Program-made: the position numbers and the translations under genes
Shown: piece by piece, positions 36,401 through 44,691 of the stretch
How positions within the stretch are numbered: position 1 is the stretch's first letter
Layout: each line of letters starts with the position of its first letter
The notes under the pieces: generated by a model
Databases searched by the model: none
What the model was told of the DNA's origin: nothing
What the model saw: only the letters and a program-made list of their open reading frames with translations
Source of the DNA: Brevibacterium sp. XM4083
Lineage (GTDB): Bacteria; Actinomycetota; Actinomycetes; Actinomycetales; Brevibacteriaceae
Assembly (NCBI RefSeq): GCF_006489205.2
Contig: NZ_VFYR02000001.1
Coordinates: 1,086,555-1,150,554, forward strand
Length of the DNA stretch: 64,000 bases
Direction of reading: 5' to 3'

Positions 36401-39400
36401 GAGCGTGTATGCCTTGTTCTGGATCGACGAGGACACGGAGTTCTGGATCTGCTTGAGCTCGTCGAGCTTGTCCTTCGCCTTGGTCGTGCGCTCCTCGAGC
36501 TTCTCCAAGGACCCGTACAGCGACTTCAGCGACTTCTCGTACTGGCGGGCGTCGATGCCTGCGCGGCGGCGAGCGCCCCCGGAGAGGTCCTTGTTGTCGG
36601 CGAGCGCCTGAAGCCGGTCGACGGCAGAGTATGCACCGGAGAGACCGCCGGTGACCTGCTGGCGGACGTCGCCGCGGCGGAGGTCGGTGCGGAGGTCGGT
36701 GCGGAGTTCTCCTATCCGGGCTTGGCGTTCGCGTTCCTCCTTGGCGCGCTCCTTCGCGAGCTTCGCAGCCTGCTCGGCGGCTTTCGACTCGTCTTTCGAC
36801 GCGGTGAGCTGCTTCTTCGCGGTCGCGAGCGCGTCTTCGGCGACCCGAACCCGTTTCGCCGCCGCGGCCTTGGCCGACTTCGACTTCGCGTCCTGCTTCG
36901 CACGACGAGCGGTCTTGAGATCATCTGAGGCGAGATCGACGCGGCGTTGCGCCGAGGCGATACCGCCCTTCGCCATGGGGAGCGCCCCCGGCATGCGCTG
37001 CAGCGCCTCGGCGAGGATCTTCCACGACCGGCGCGAACCATCGAGCGGGACGTATGCTTCGTCGACGTCCATGCGGTCGCCGACGACCCGCCACGTGTTC
37101 GGAGGCACCATCTCGGCGATCGGGGACATGGGTCGCAGACCACCAGTGGCCATGTACTCGAGAATTCCGCCGTCGGCTTTGAACTTCTGGACGCCAGAGT
37201 TCTTCGGGTCGGAGGAGTAGACCTTCTCGTTGCCCTCCTGACGGACGTAGACCTCGTTGACCTTCACCCAGACGTTCTTGTCCTTGACCTTGTCCAGGGC
37301 CTCCTGCACCGAGGTGATGCCGTCGAGAGCCGCGTCGATGCCCAGGGCCTTGACGCGGGTGCGTACCTCCTCAGGTGTCATGAGCACCTGGTCGGCGTAG
37401 GCCTCGGCCTCGGACTTCGTCATGCCGAAGCTGCGCGCGGTGCGCACCAGCTCCTCACGGGAGGTCTGCAGCGACGACCGCAACTGTTCAGCCGAGGCAC
37501 CGTTCTCCGCCATGGACGCGGCGGCCTCGTTGGCGGACTGCGCGATTCCGTCGAGCGCGTCCTGGTTGTCGCGGCCCTTCTGCGTGGTGATGTCGAGAGT
37601 CTTCCCGTTCTTCTCCAACGCCTCGGTGGCCGTGTCGAGGGACTCCTGGAACGCACGCTGAGCTTCACGCTCGCTCAGCGTCGCCGAACCGAACCCGCGG
37701 ATCTCCTCGGCGAGCTCGGAGATCTTGTCGCCCGTCGACTGTGCCTGGACGCCCAGCTCGGTGAGCTTCTGCGCCTGCTCGTCCGAGGCCGCGCCGGCCG
37801 CGAGCATCTCCGGCGTGATCTCACCAGTCGCGATCTTCATCAGTGTCTGATCGTCAGTGGCCTGACCGGCGGCGAGCGCGATGTTCGTCAGGTGGTCGCG
37901 GTACTGGGGGAACTTCTCGAACGTGGTCTGCAGGTCGACGTCGGAGCGTTTGGCTTCGTCGGCGATCGCGGCGAAGCCCTGCTGGGCGGTTTCGAGGCCG
38001 CCGGAGGAGACGAGATCGGAGAGGGCTTTGTCGGTGGCCTCGATGTTCTCGTTGGCCTTCGAGATGTCCGACTGGGTGTTGGTGAGCTTGTCCATCCACA
38101 CGGTGAACCCGGCACCGGCGGCGGTGGTGCGTTCGAGGGCGTCACCCCAGTTGTTGATCTCGTCTCCAGTGCTGGACCAGAACCCCTGCGTGTTCTCCCA
38201 CATCTTCGGGTCGAGGATGGTGTCCTTGACGCCGGTCTTCTCCGGGTTCTGCAGCTGCACGAGCGCGGCCGTCATCTCGGCGCTGGTGGTGGTGCCCTGC
38301 TTGAGGACAGCGGTGAACGCGGCACCGGTGAGCTGGGCGGCGGCGAACGCGGCACCGACGACGGCGATCGCTTTGCTCATCGAGCTGAGGCCGCCAGCGA
38401 CCTGCGGGTGCTCGCGGTTGAGGGTCTTGAACCCGTCGATGACGTCGAAGACCTTCGGGGCGAGGAGGAGGAACCCGCCGCCGGCGAGGCCCGCGGCACC
38501 GGCGAGGCCACCGATGCCGGCCGCGGCCTGCTGGACGGGTTGGGGCAGGTCGGAGATCCAGTTCGCGAAGCCGGCGACACCGTCGGCGGCACCGGCGACG
38601 GCGGGGAGGAACACGTCGCCGAAGCTGATCGCGGAGTCCTTGATCGCGTTCCCGGCGATGCGCACCCTCGACTCGGCGGTGTCGTAGCGTTTGTTCGCCT
38701 CCTCCATCAGCGCGATCCCGCGCGCATACTCCTCATTGCCGGTGGCGAGAGCTTGCTTGAGGACGTCGGATGCGCCGGAGAGACGGAGCAGGGCGTCAGA
38801 CTCGCGGATGCCGGTGATGCCGAGCTGGGTGAGGGTGCCGTTGACGTTCTCGCCGTTGGCTTGGGCTTCGCCGAGGCCGGCGATGAACGTCTGCAGGGCA
38901 CCGGAGGCGTTGTCGCGCCACGCGGCGGAGAACTGGTCAGACGACATGCCGGCGGTCTTCGCGAACGTGTCGAGCTTGTCGCCGCCACCGGAGACCTCGT
39001 CGCCGATCTTTTTCATGACCATGGAGATCGCGGTGCCACCGGCCTCGGCGTCGATGCCGACGGAGGAGAGTGCTGCGGCGAGGCCGAGGACGTCGCCCTC
39101 GGTCATGCCGGCTTGGCGGCCGGCGCCGGCGATGCGCATCGCCATTTCCACGATCTCGCGTTCCGTGGTGGCGAAGTTGTTGCCCAGGCCGACGACGGCG
39201 GCGCCGAGGCGGCCCACGTCCTTCTGGTTGGTGCCCATGATGTTGGAGAACCGGGCCAGGGAGCTCGCGGCCTCTTCGGCGGAGAGGTTCGTCGACTCGC
39301 CCATATCGATCATGGTCTTGGTGAACATGAGGACGTTGCCGGTCTTGACGCCCAACTGGCCGGCGGCCTCAGCGACGGCGGCGATCTCCGTGGTCGAGGC

Positions 39401-39757
39401 TGGCAGTTCCTTGCGTGCGAGGTTGCGCAGGCCCTGTTCGAGGCCCGACAACTGCCGTTCGGTGCCGTTGACCGTCTTCGTGACACCCGCCCAATCGGAC
39501 TGCCACTGCATGGCTGCGCGACCGGCCATGCCGAACCCGACCGCTACAGCACCACCAAAGCCGACCGCGGCAGTGCCGGCGGCCTGCCACGCCTGAGGGT
39601 GTTCCTTGGCTGACTTCTCCAACCCGGCCAGACCTACGCGGGCCTTGGCGATGCCACCGCGCTCAAGGTCGAGCAGGGCGGACTTCGCCAGGCGCGCCCC
39701 GGTCACGATTCCCGTCGAGTCGAGGGTCATCCGCCAGGCAACGGAACGATCAGCCAC
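33464..39757 (-). CDS. Tape measure protein with M15 peptidase and SLT domains
   Basis: The 2097-residue protein sets tail length. Residues about 80-300 carry the TP901-type tape-measure core, with hydrophobic segments near 390-480. Long helical and Ala/Lys-rich regions span 600-1250. Two wall-degrading modules lie near the C-terminus: an M15-type peptidase (SYHSRGMAVDLGG ... HWNHVHWA, about 1640-1740) and a lytic transglycosylase-like SLT domain (QIKSESGGNP ... GLVQVIPGTF, about 1870-1960). These would open peptidoglycan at DNA entry. The GTG at 39757 has GAGGAGG six bases before it. Confidence 0.92.
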   Translation of the reverse strand: MADRSVAWRMTLDSTGIVTGARLAKSALLDLERGGIAKARVGLAGLEKSAKEHPQAWQAAGTAAVGFGGAVAVGFGMAGRAAMQWQSDWAGVTKTVNGTERQLSGLEQGLRNLARKELPASTTEIAAVAEAAGQLGVKTGNVLMFTKTMIDMGESTNLSAEEAASSLARFSNIMGTNQKDVGRLGAAVVGLGNNFATTEREIVEMAMRIAGAGRQAGMTEGDVLGLAAALSSVGIDAEAGGTAISMVMKKIGDEVSGGGDKLDTFAKTAGMSSDQFSAAWRDNASGALQTFIAGLGEAQANGENVNGTLTQLGITGIRESDALLRLSGASDVLKQALATGNEEYARGIALMEEANKRYDTAESRVRIAGNAIKDSAISFGDVFLPAVAGAADGVAGFANWISDLPQPVQQAAAGIGGLAGAAGLAGGGFLLLAPKVFDVIDGFKTLNREHPQVAGGLSSMSKAIAVVGAAFAAAQLTGAAFTAVLKQGTTTSAEMTAALVQLQNPEKTGVKDTILDPKMWENTQGFWSSTGDEINNWGDALERTTAAGAGFTVWMDKLTNTQSDISKANENIEATDKALSDLVSSGGLETAQQGFAAIADEAKRSDVDLQTTFEKFPQYRDHLTNIALAAGQATDDQTLMKIATGEITPEMLAAGAASDEQAQKLTELGVQAQSTGDKISELAEEIRGFGSATLSEREAQRAFQESLDTATEALEKNGKTLDITTQKGRDNQDALDGIAQSANEAAASMAENGASAEQLRSSLQTSREELVRTARSFGMTKSEAEAYADQVLMTPEEVRTRVKALGIDAALDGITSVQEALDKVKDKNVWVKVNEVYVRQEGNEKVYSSDPKNSGVQKFKADGGILEYMATGGLRPMSPIAEMVPPNTWRVVGDRMDVDEAYVPLDGSRRSWKILAEALQRMPGALPMAKGGIASAQRRVDLASDDLKTARRAKQDAKSKSAKAAAAKRVRVAEDALATAKKQLTASKDESKAAEQAAKLAKERAKEERERQARIGELRTDLRTDLRRGDVRQQVTGGLSGAYSAVDRLQALADNKDLSGGARRRAGIDARQYEKSLKSLYGSLEKLEERTTKAKDKLDELKQIQNSVSSSIQNKAYTLDVDSQWAQNKAGVWQQTQGVSGVRTNAAAAAKRVRDLSDKLKRLQRMGYSGAILQEVAQAGSIDESITMADELLKGTGSDVRSINASYKDIAKYADQAGAYVTEGFYKGGVNAAAGLVKGLESQQKAVEKTIERIARGMENSLKRALGIKSPSTVMYARGLDTAAGLNNALIDSLATIEDTAAQLGLAAVPPLTGLGPIPLDVAATTDTSALASGPVAAAAVPAPTDLAGSQAGAEVSWDDTVATTTDALTSMQALTAAAYLQMTADTDASLTARQESTLTAMTAMSETQSANLVAMSTNQASSLQAMTANHWSNLTTMAGDQARNLSSMATTQRDGWRAMNDQTAASVAWMRSGVDSTMRGMDRDVSGRLGELERTTDSGFSSISRSGRDSFEGMRAGIDRTMGRTPGDVGDSLNRTISVLGGFASAVNAAFAEVGVKLKAPAKLKYADGGTLPGYSPGQDIHQFYSPTGGRIDLSGGEAFMVPEWTKAMGGEAGIKAQNRAAREGRLDDLYEMQAEHFADGGVWRGLWGIVKSKFPSATLNSAYRGGATTVSGNTSYHSRGMAVDLGGPMRQIFDFLYNNYRNSNEIIYSPAGGRQIKNGRPYTYSGAVRKIHWNHVHWANRAVPGGAGADMTPGAFTGGDEFMPPSHPFLERANVDPGANLEKAYRRAAQKLSTDIYGKFAPKLPAGLAGQMGRGIMSRAAEGLVKKAAEFGKSQTFVMPGGSGVERWRDTVIQALKRVGLPTTDDYVNAWLRQIKSESGGNPSIRQQVRDVNSGGNEAMGLVQVIPGTFAAFRDKSLPNDRTHPLANLVAGMNWAKYKAKRRGWNMLDFIGKGHGYADGTLAAIPGLAEVGEDGFELVRDRFGKWARLGGDGSKVVNFAGGEQVMPHKESVAIENQVMRGVPSTIGLDDASVAAIAAAAAGQMTKADIAGLLDGVQITVSVDGQQMTGFVHSAVASGYTDAKRTLARSSTLLGS

Positions 39758-40669
39758 TGGTCACCTCCTCAGGGGTGGGTTGGAGTCCGACAGACCACAC
39801 GAGGGCGTCAGGGACGTCGTACTCGCGGTCCTTCTGGTACTGGCGCAGCGCCGTCGTCGCGTGACACCGGGCTGGGGGATTGGGGACGAACTTGCCGACG
39901 TTCTCCAAGGCCTGGCACACGGCCTTCTCGTACCCGCAGATCGGGCACAGACCCGCCCGGTACTCGGCGAGGGAGAGGAACCAGTCACGCTGGGTGTCGT
40001 CCCATTCCGGTTCCGCCTGGGACGAGAGGAGCCGACCATCGTCGTCGTAGACGTAGGTGATGGTCGGCTCCCAACCGTTGAACCGTTTGATGCTGATGCC
40101 GAGGCGTTCAGCCGCCTCGACCTCGCGTCTCAGCTGCGGTTCACGGCGGAGGCGGTCTGTGAGAAAGGGACCGCGGTGGCCTGCCGGTTGATGCCGATGA
40201 GTGCTGAGGTGAAGTCGGAGTACTGGGCGTCGGTGAACTCCTCGGACACCTCCGCCCAGTCGTCACCGGTGAAGTCGACCTTCTTGTTCGTGCCCTTCTT
40301 CCACGCCGCGACAATCGAGCGCGGCATGGCAGCGTCAGCGAACGTGTCCGTATTGAACCCGAAGTGGCCGTCGACGTCGTTGTCCTCGCGTGCCGGGTGG
40401 GCCGCGACGAGCTCGGCATACTCGGAGCGTTTGAGGGCCTTGAGCTTCACGCACACCGTCGACTCGTCCATCTGGGCTTCGAGGTCAGCGATCTTCTTCG
40501 CGACCTTGCGCATGTCCGCGGAGTACGGGTTGTTCAACCGCTCGGCGGCGGTGGTGAGCCGGTTGAGGCGGTCGAGTTCCTCCCGCGCGGCCTGATGGTC
40601 GGCGAGCAGGTCGAGGTTCGTGACGAGGTCGACAACGGCGGTGGGACGAGTGATTCCAAGCTTCGACAT
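39750..40669 (-). CDS. Tail assembly chaperone fusion made by -1 frameshift (G-T type)
   Basis: The upstream chaperone frame (start 40669) can slip -1 at CCCTTTC (40163-40169) and continue in an open frame to TGA at 39750, giving about 306 residues. The downstream part has no start codon of its own. It contains the conserved Cys block of actinophage T-type chaperones: CPICGYEKAVC, PPARCHATTAL, then ALVWSVGLQP. The fused and unfused forms guide the tail tube onto the tape measure, as with lambda gpG/gpGT. The stop overlaps the tape measure start by 8 bases. Confidence 0.85.
40130..40669 (-). CDS. Tail assembly chaperone (G type)
   Basis: The 179-residue, mainly helical protein lies between the tail tube and tape measure genes, the fixed position of tail chaperones. 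The N-terminus carries conserved helices (ADHQAAREELDRLNRL). Its last 13 codons after the slippery site overlap the -1 frame of the T-type extension. A GGGAG box lies about 11 bases before the ATG. Confidence 0.85.
   Translation of the reverse strand: MSKLGITRPTAVVDLVTNLDLLADHQAAREELDRLNRLTTAAERLNNPYSADMRKVAKKIADLEAQMDESTVCVKLKALKRSEYAELVAAHPAREDNDVDGHFGFNTDTFADAAMPRSIVAAWKKGTNKKVDFTGDDWAEVSEEFTDAQYSDFTSALIGINRQATAVPFSQTASAVNRS
40163..40169 (-). promoter_or_regulatory. Slippery heptamer for -1 ribosomal frameshift
   Basis: On the minus strand the sequence is C CCT TTC in the zero frame, a full X_XXY_YYZ heptamer. Slipping gives CCC TTT and enters an open frame of about 140 codons, while the zero frame stops 33 bases later. 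Confidence 0.82.
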
Positions 40670-40760
40670 GATGTGTTCTCCCGTTCCTCCCGTGAGTGAT
40701 GAATGGAGACCTGTCCCCGCGCGGACGGGAGTGCCGCGCGGGGACAGGTGGTAGGGACGG

Positions 40761-41270
40761 TCAGGCCGCGATCGCGACGTCGGTGCGGACGTCAGCGAAG
40801 ATGAACTGCGGGATCGTGGACCGGGTGACAGAGTTCGCCTCGGGTGCGAGGAGCTGCTTCTCCCCGGCAGTCGCCGGGTAGATCGAGACCTTCTGACCGG
40901 CCGCGAACGGCTCCTCGTAGGGGACGCCGATGCGCTCGACGAAGTAACCCTGCGAGCGCTCCGTGATCGTCTCGACGGCCTCGTTCGCGTCCGTCGCGTT
41001 GTCCGAGTTGGTGTTGTCGATGACGGTGATCGACAGGCCCGGAGTCTTCCGGCCCGGGCGACCGAACTCCTGCCGGGAGCACAGGCGCGGATCAGCGATC
41101 GTCGCCTGTTCCTTCGTCGGGTTCCACCCGTCACCGGTCAGGTAGCAACTGATGTCGAGGGCACCATCCGCGTTGAGCTCGGAAAGTTTCGGAGCGGTGG
41201 TGTCGGCGATCGCCGGGACGTAGACGACCTTGAAGTTGCCGTCCGCCGGCGTCGATGGAATTTCAGCCAT
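40761..41270 (-). CDS. Major tail (tube) protein
   Basis: The 169-residue beta-rich protein has motifs seen in actinophage tail tube subunits (ISCYLTGDGWNPTKEQATI, then a GRKTPGLSITVID strand). Its position just before the chaperones is as expected. GTGAGG precedes the ATG at 41270. It polymerises to form the tail tube. Confidence 0.82.
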   Translation of the reverse strand: MAEIPSTPADGNFKVVYVPAIADTTAPKLSELNADGALDISCYLTGDGWNPTKEQATIADPRLCSRQEFGRPGRKTPGLSITVIDNTNSDNATDANEAVETITERSQGYFVERIGVPYEEPFAAGQKVSIYPATAGEKQLLAPEANSVTRSTIPQFIFADVRTDVAIAA

Positions 41271-41278
41271 GACTGGCC

Positions 41279-41563
41279 TCACTTTCTTGAGTTGGCCCGA
41301 GCCGGCTTCGACTCAGGGGATTCAGTGGCGTCGGCGGATGCCTTGGCCTGACCGTCCGACTCCTGGCTGTCGCCGGACGAGTCCCGGTCAGCGGAGCTGG
41401 ACCGCTTCGCGGGGACGTGATGTTTCGGCGGCCGCGGGGCGCGGGCGCGCGGGTAGCGGTCGTCGTTGAGCAGCTCGAACGCGGAACCGATGCGGGGATC
41501 GTCTTCCCGCACATCGAACTGATGCTTCGTTGAGGTGTCCTTGACGCGGACGAAGTAGGGCAT
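41279..41563 (-). CDS. Small tail-region protein
   Basis: The 94-residue protein has a short folded N-terminus (MPYFVRVKDTSTKHQF) and a low-complexity Ser/Lys/Asp tail. Small proteins like this often precede the tail tube gene in actinophages and may be tail or capsid accessory proteins. No family is assigned. Confidence 0.6.
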   Translation of the reverse strand: MPYFVRVKDTSTKHQFDVREDDPRIGSAFELLNDDRYPRARAPRPPKHHVPAKRSSSADRDSSGDSQESDGQAKASADATESPESKPARANSRK

Positions 41564-41634
41564 GAGGCGGACCTTTCGGGTATGACGAAGGCCCCGAACC
41601 GGGTCGGTGCGGGGCCTTACAGGGTCGGGGGCGG

Positions 41635-42054
41635 TCAGTGCTGGGTAGCGGTGAGCTCGTACTCGAGCACCGTGAACACGGGATGCCGATTCGCCGTCGT
41701 CAGGGTCATCGAGTCGTCCTCGGCGATCTCCCTGGCGTTGACGAGATCCAACGGCGATGTCGACCACCCCTCCGCGATGGGGCGAGCGCCCTGGATGTGC
41801 GGGTCGAGGTTGGCGACGATGGTGCGCACCGAGGTGTAGGTGATGCCGGCGACGGTGACCTTGACGCGGACTCGTTGTCCGAGTCGGGTGCGGGCGAGTG
41901 ATCGTGAACGGGTGTTGGGGATCTGAACGCGGGCGACGGTCCAGGGGAAAAGGGTGTCGAGGTACTGGCCTTTCTCGTTCGGCTTCACGGCCTCGAAGTG
42001 GGTGTCCTCGGGGAAGAGTGCTTCGATCGCGTCGGTGAGGGCGAGGAGGCTCAC
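41635..42054 (-). CDS. Tail terminator / minor tail protein
   Basis: The 139-residue protein starts with GTG at 42054, overlapping the HK97 gp10-like gene by 4 bases. The N-terminal helix, central strands and position between gp10-like and tail tube genes fit a tail terminator, which caps the tube and joins it to the head. Confidence 0.68.
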   Translation of the reverse strand: MSLLALTDAIEALFPEDTHFEAVKPNEKGQYLDTLFPWTVARVQIPNTRSRSLARTRLGQRVRVKVTVAGITYTSVRTIVANLDPHIQGARPIAEGWSTSPLDLVNAREIAEDDSMTLTTANRHPVFTVLEYELTATQH

Positions 42055-42428
42055 AGCAGGCCTCCGAGGCGTTGGAGGTAGTCGTCGATGACGTCGAGTT
42101 CGCGTTCGACTGGGCCGTCGAAGTCGAGGGTGCCGCCGCCACCGTTCGCCCCGCCGAAGTAGCCGATGTTGGCGAGCTTGCCGGCGTCATCGCGGTCCTT
42201 GTCGGGGCCGAGCTCGATCTCGACGCTGGTCGCGGTGCGGCGCTTGTCGAAGCTGATCGAGCGGGCGATCTGCTTGAAGTGGGGGGACTTCTGGGCGTCG
42301 GCCTGCAGGTTCTTCCGGGCCTCGACCGCGCCCTTGGTGACGATCGCTTCACCCTCGACGCGGACTGCGGTCTCGAACCGGTCGAGAGCGTCGATGAGCT
42401 TCTGAGTCTCCGAGGTGTCGATGGGCAC
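42051..42428 (-). CDS. HK97 gp10-like head-tail joining protein
   Basis: The 125-residue protein has the gp10 layout: an N-terminal helix (DALDRFETAVRVEGEAIV), a basic linker, and a Gly-rich strand region (NIGYFGGANGGGG). The GTG at 42428 follows a strong GAGGAGG box. It is the usual stopper/tail-completion partner of the connector genes. Confidence 0.75.
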   Translation of the reverse strand: MPIDTSETQKLIDALDRFETAVRVEGEAIVTKGAVEARKNLQADAQKSPHFKQIARSISFDKRRTATSVEIELGPDKDRDDAGKLANIGYFGGANGGGGTLDFDGPVERELDVIDDYLQRLGGLL

Positions 42429-42438
42429 TGGGTCCTCC

Positions 42439-42828
42439 TCAGTCCGCGATGTAGTCGACGAACACCCTGTATGCGGTGGCGAACGTCTTGAACGGGGCCT
42501 CGGAGACCAGACGCAGTTGGCGGCCAACCAGGAGTGGGTCGATGGTGGAGGTGACGATCTCGGCGACGTCGCCAACGTTGATCCGGTACGCACCGACGGG
42601 CAGGTGGATCGAGAGGCGCTGCACCGTGTACTGGACGCCGGCGGTGTCGCGGGACTGCTCGTAGCCCTCGTAGGACTGCAGCTTGCACTTCCCGGCGTAC
42701 ACGGCCTCGGTGAGCGGGGTGACCTTGCCCGTGATCCGGTCGGTTCGCTCGCCGGTGATGCGGCGGATGATGACGTGGTCGACCATCATCCGTTCGGCGA
42801 GGGCACGACCGGCACGGAGCGCGCTCAT
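42439..42828 (-). CDS. Head-tail connector, DUF6093-like
   Basis: The 129-residue protein begins with an ALRAGRALAERMMVDHVIIRR helix-strand pattern common to small actinophage connector proteins. An Ig-like beta region follows. The ATG overlaps the previous stop as ATGA. It probably acts as a head-closure (stopper) protein. Confidence 0.7.
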   Translation of the reverse strand: MSALRAGRALAERMMVDHVIIRRITGERTDRITGKVTPLTEAVYAGKCKLQSYEGYEQSRDTAGVQYTVQRLSIHLPVGAYRINVGDVAEIVTSTIDPLLVGRQLRLVSEAPFKTFATAYRVFVDYIAD

Positions 42829-43235
42829 GGCCACCGGTCCGGCCACACTTCCGCGAACCCCGGGCGGGGCTGCATCATGATCGAGAACGCCTCAGACCCC
42901 TCGGTGCCCGGGCCGAGCTCCTCCCACTCATCAGCGGTCGGCTTGAGGTCGGCGCGGGCCGCCTCGGAGCCGAGGCCGTAGGAGTAGTCGTCGATGCGTT
43001 CGTTCTGCTTGCCGTCAGGGTTCTTGACCTTGCGGCCGACGACCTGGGCGACGATCTTCGTGACCAGCGCCGAGTACACCGGGTCGGTGGTGACTCGCAC
43101 CGCGAGGTCGGGGATGCGGGACTGGATGGTGGCTTCCACGTCCGCGATCCACGCGTTGACCTGCTCGATCTCGACCGCATCGTCGATGCGGCGGCCGAGG
43201 CGGGTCTGCACGTCTTGGAGATTCGCGAAAGCCAT
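42825..43235 (-). CDS. Head-tail adaptor, Gp19/Gp15-like
   Basis: The 136-residue helical protein has the family pattern: AFANLQDVQTRLGR start, a WIADVEATIQSRIP helix, and conserved DDYSYGLGSEAA near the middle, which inserts in the connector ring. The ATG at 43235 was preferred to an upstream alternative at 43253. It is the first ring attached under the portal. Confidence 0.8.
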   Translation of the reverse strand: MAFANLQDVQTRLGRRIDDAVEIEQVNAWIADVEATIQSRIPDLAVRVTTDPVYSALVTKIVAQVVGRKVKNPDGKQNERIDDYSYGLGSEAARADLKPTADEWEELGPGTEGSEAFSIMMQPRPGFAEVWPDRWP

Positions 43236-43253
43236 ACCATCCAGTCCCTTCAC

Positions 43254-43694
43254 TCAGTTCTCGACGAGCTCACGGATCTCATTGCGGTTGAGACCCTCGA
43301 GCTCGTCCTCGGTGTGTCCGGTGGCGAGTGCGTAGTCGCGCCATGCCTGCGCCGAACCGTTGCCGCCGGGCTTCACTGCGGCGCCGGGGTGCTCTTCGTC
43401 GGAGTCCTCGTCACCAACGGTGTCGGGATCGTCCTCAGGGTCGGGCCCGGAATCGCCGGCGGGGGTGCCGCCGGCTGTGGACTCTCCGGCGCCGGTCGAA
43501 TCGTCACCGTTGCCTGTCGACTCATCGTCGCTGGCCGGCGTCTCCTCTTCGTCGGCCACGCGGTAGCCGTGGCGGGAGAAGTAGGCGAGCGCCGCGGCGT
43601 CGTCGGTGTGGCCTTCACCGTCAGTGAAGGCCACACCAGCGACGATTCCCGTGTACCCCTTGACGGGGGTGGTCACGCGCTTCATGCGGATCAC
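43254..43694 (-). CDS. Acidic capsid-region protein with HeH/LEM-like end
   Basis: The 146-residue protein has an N-terminal strand region, a long Asp/Glu/Ser/Gly-rich linker (about 45-110) and a C-terminal helix pair (WRDYALATGHTEDELEGLNR) like HeH/LEM or Rho-N modules. Such proteins often follow capsid genes in actinophages, possibly as decoration. The GTG at 43694 overlaps the capsid stop as GTGA; an ATG at 43685 is possible. Confidence 0.65.
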   Translation of the reverse strand: MIRMKRVTTPVKGYTGIVAGVAFTDGEGHTDDAAALAYFSRHGYRVADEEETPASDDESTGNGDDSTGAGESTAGGTPAGDSGPDPEDDPDTVGDEDSDEEHPGAAVKPGGNGSAQAWRDYALATGHTEDELEGLNRNEIRELVEN

Positions 43695-44671
43695 GCTGCC
43701 TTGACCTTGATGCCGCGGAGGACCGCGGCGGCCTTGGTGGACTTGAGCGCGACCGCGGCCGGACCGAGTTCGACCTCACCCTTCTTCACGGCACCGGAGG
43801 TGGTGAAGTCCGGCAGCCACGTGCGCACCATCTGAGAGCCGACCGTGGTGACACCGTGGAACCCGTCGAGACCCACGCGGTAGGCGTAGATGTCGGTGGT
43901 TCCGTCGGCCGCGATCGGGATGATCGGGTCGTTGGTTCCCGGCTTCGCGCCCGGGTCGGCGAAGAGGATGCCGCCGTAGGTCTCGCGGACGATGGGGCGC
44001 CCATCCTGACCCACGAGGTCCTCGACCGGGTTCTTGACGTACTCGCCGGCGCGGCGCGCGGCTGCACGGAGACGTGCCATGGCGCGCTTGTTGCCGAGGA
44101 TGACCGTCGGGGTGCCGTCGAGAGACATGAGGAACTCGTCGATGAGGTCGAGTGCCTTGTGTTCGGCGCGCGGGTTGGTGTCGAAGTCGGTCCAGTCCGC
44201 GTTGCCGTTGATCTCGGTCGAGGAGCCGACGAGAGCCTTGTCGAGCCCGTCGAATCCTGCGGCGTCGGTGGCGGTGTCGCCGTTGATGACGAGATCCTGG
44301 AACTTCGTCACCGCGGCCTTGATCTTCTGTCCCATGTTCAGCGCGACGGCGGCCGAGGCGGCGGGGCCGAGCGCGGCGATGACACGGTCAACCTCGAACG
44401 ACCCACCGAGCACGGCGAGCTCCGTGGAGTGGTGGGAGGTCTCGACGTTGCCGGGCGTGTACTCGGTGTTGAGCGCACGAGTGGCGGCATTCGCCTGAGT
44501 CTTGAGTCGACGGTACCCGTAGGTGAGGGTCGCCCCACCACCGGCCGGGTTGACCGCGTCGTCGAAGACCAGGGAGTCGAGGATCGAGGATTCCTTGCGG
44601 AACTCGTCGATGACTGCCGGATCGTAGTCTTCCTGGGTGTTGTTCTTCGCTTCAACGAGCGTGACAGGCAT
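43691..44671 (-). CDS. Major capsid protein
   Basis: The 326-residue protein occupies the capsid position after the scaffold gene and has the HK97-fold order: an N-terminal arm and E-loop region (SLVFDDAVN, TLTYGYRRL), a spine helix region around KIKAAVTKFQD, and P-domain strands ending with TTVGSQMVRTWL. There is no N-terminal protease-like delta domain; the separate scaffold serves that function. Confidence 0.86.
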   Translation of the reverse strand: MPVTLVEAKNNTQEDYDPAVIDEFRKESSILDSLVFDDAVNPAGGGATLTYGYRRLKTQANAATRALNTEYTPGNVETSHHSTELAVLGGSFEVDRVIAALGPAASAAVALNMGQKIKAAVTKFQDLVINGDTATDAAGFDGLDKALVGSSTEINGNADWTDFDTNPRAEHKALDLIDEFLMSLDGTPTVILGNKRAMARLRAAARRAGEYVKNPVEDLVGQDGRPIVRETYGGILFADPGAKPGTNDPIIPIAADGTTDIYAYRVGLDGFHGVTTVGSQMVRTWLPDFTTSGAVKKGEVELGPAAVALKSTKAAAVLRGIKVKAA

Positions 44672-44691
44672 TGCGCTGTCCTTTCACTGGG

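Noticed and set aside
33536..36928. Plus-strand open frame of 1130 codons
   Set aside because: It lies opposite the tape measure gene, which has recognisable domains; codon composition is that of a reverse-complement shadow.
39761..40039. Open frame of 92 codons after the tail chaperone
   Set aside because: It is in the wrong frame; the conserved Cys-rich chaperone extension is in the -1 frame reached by slippage.
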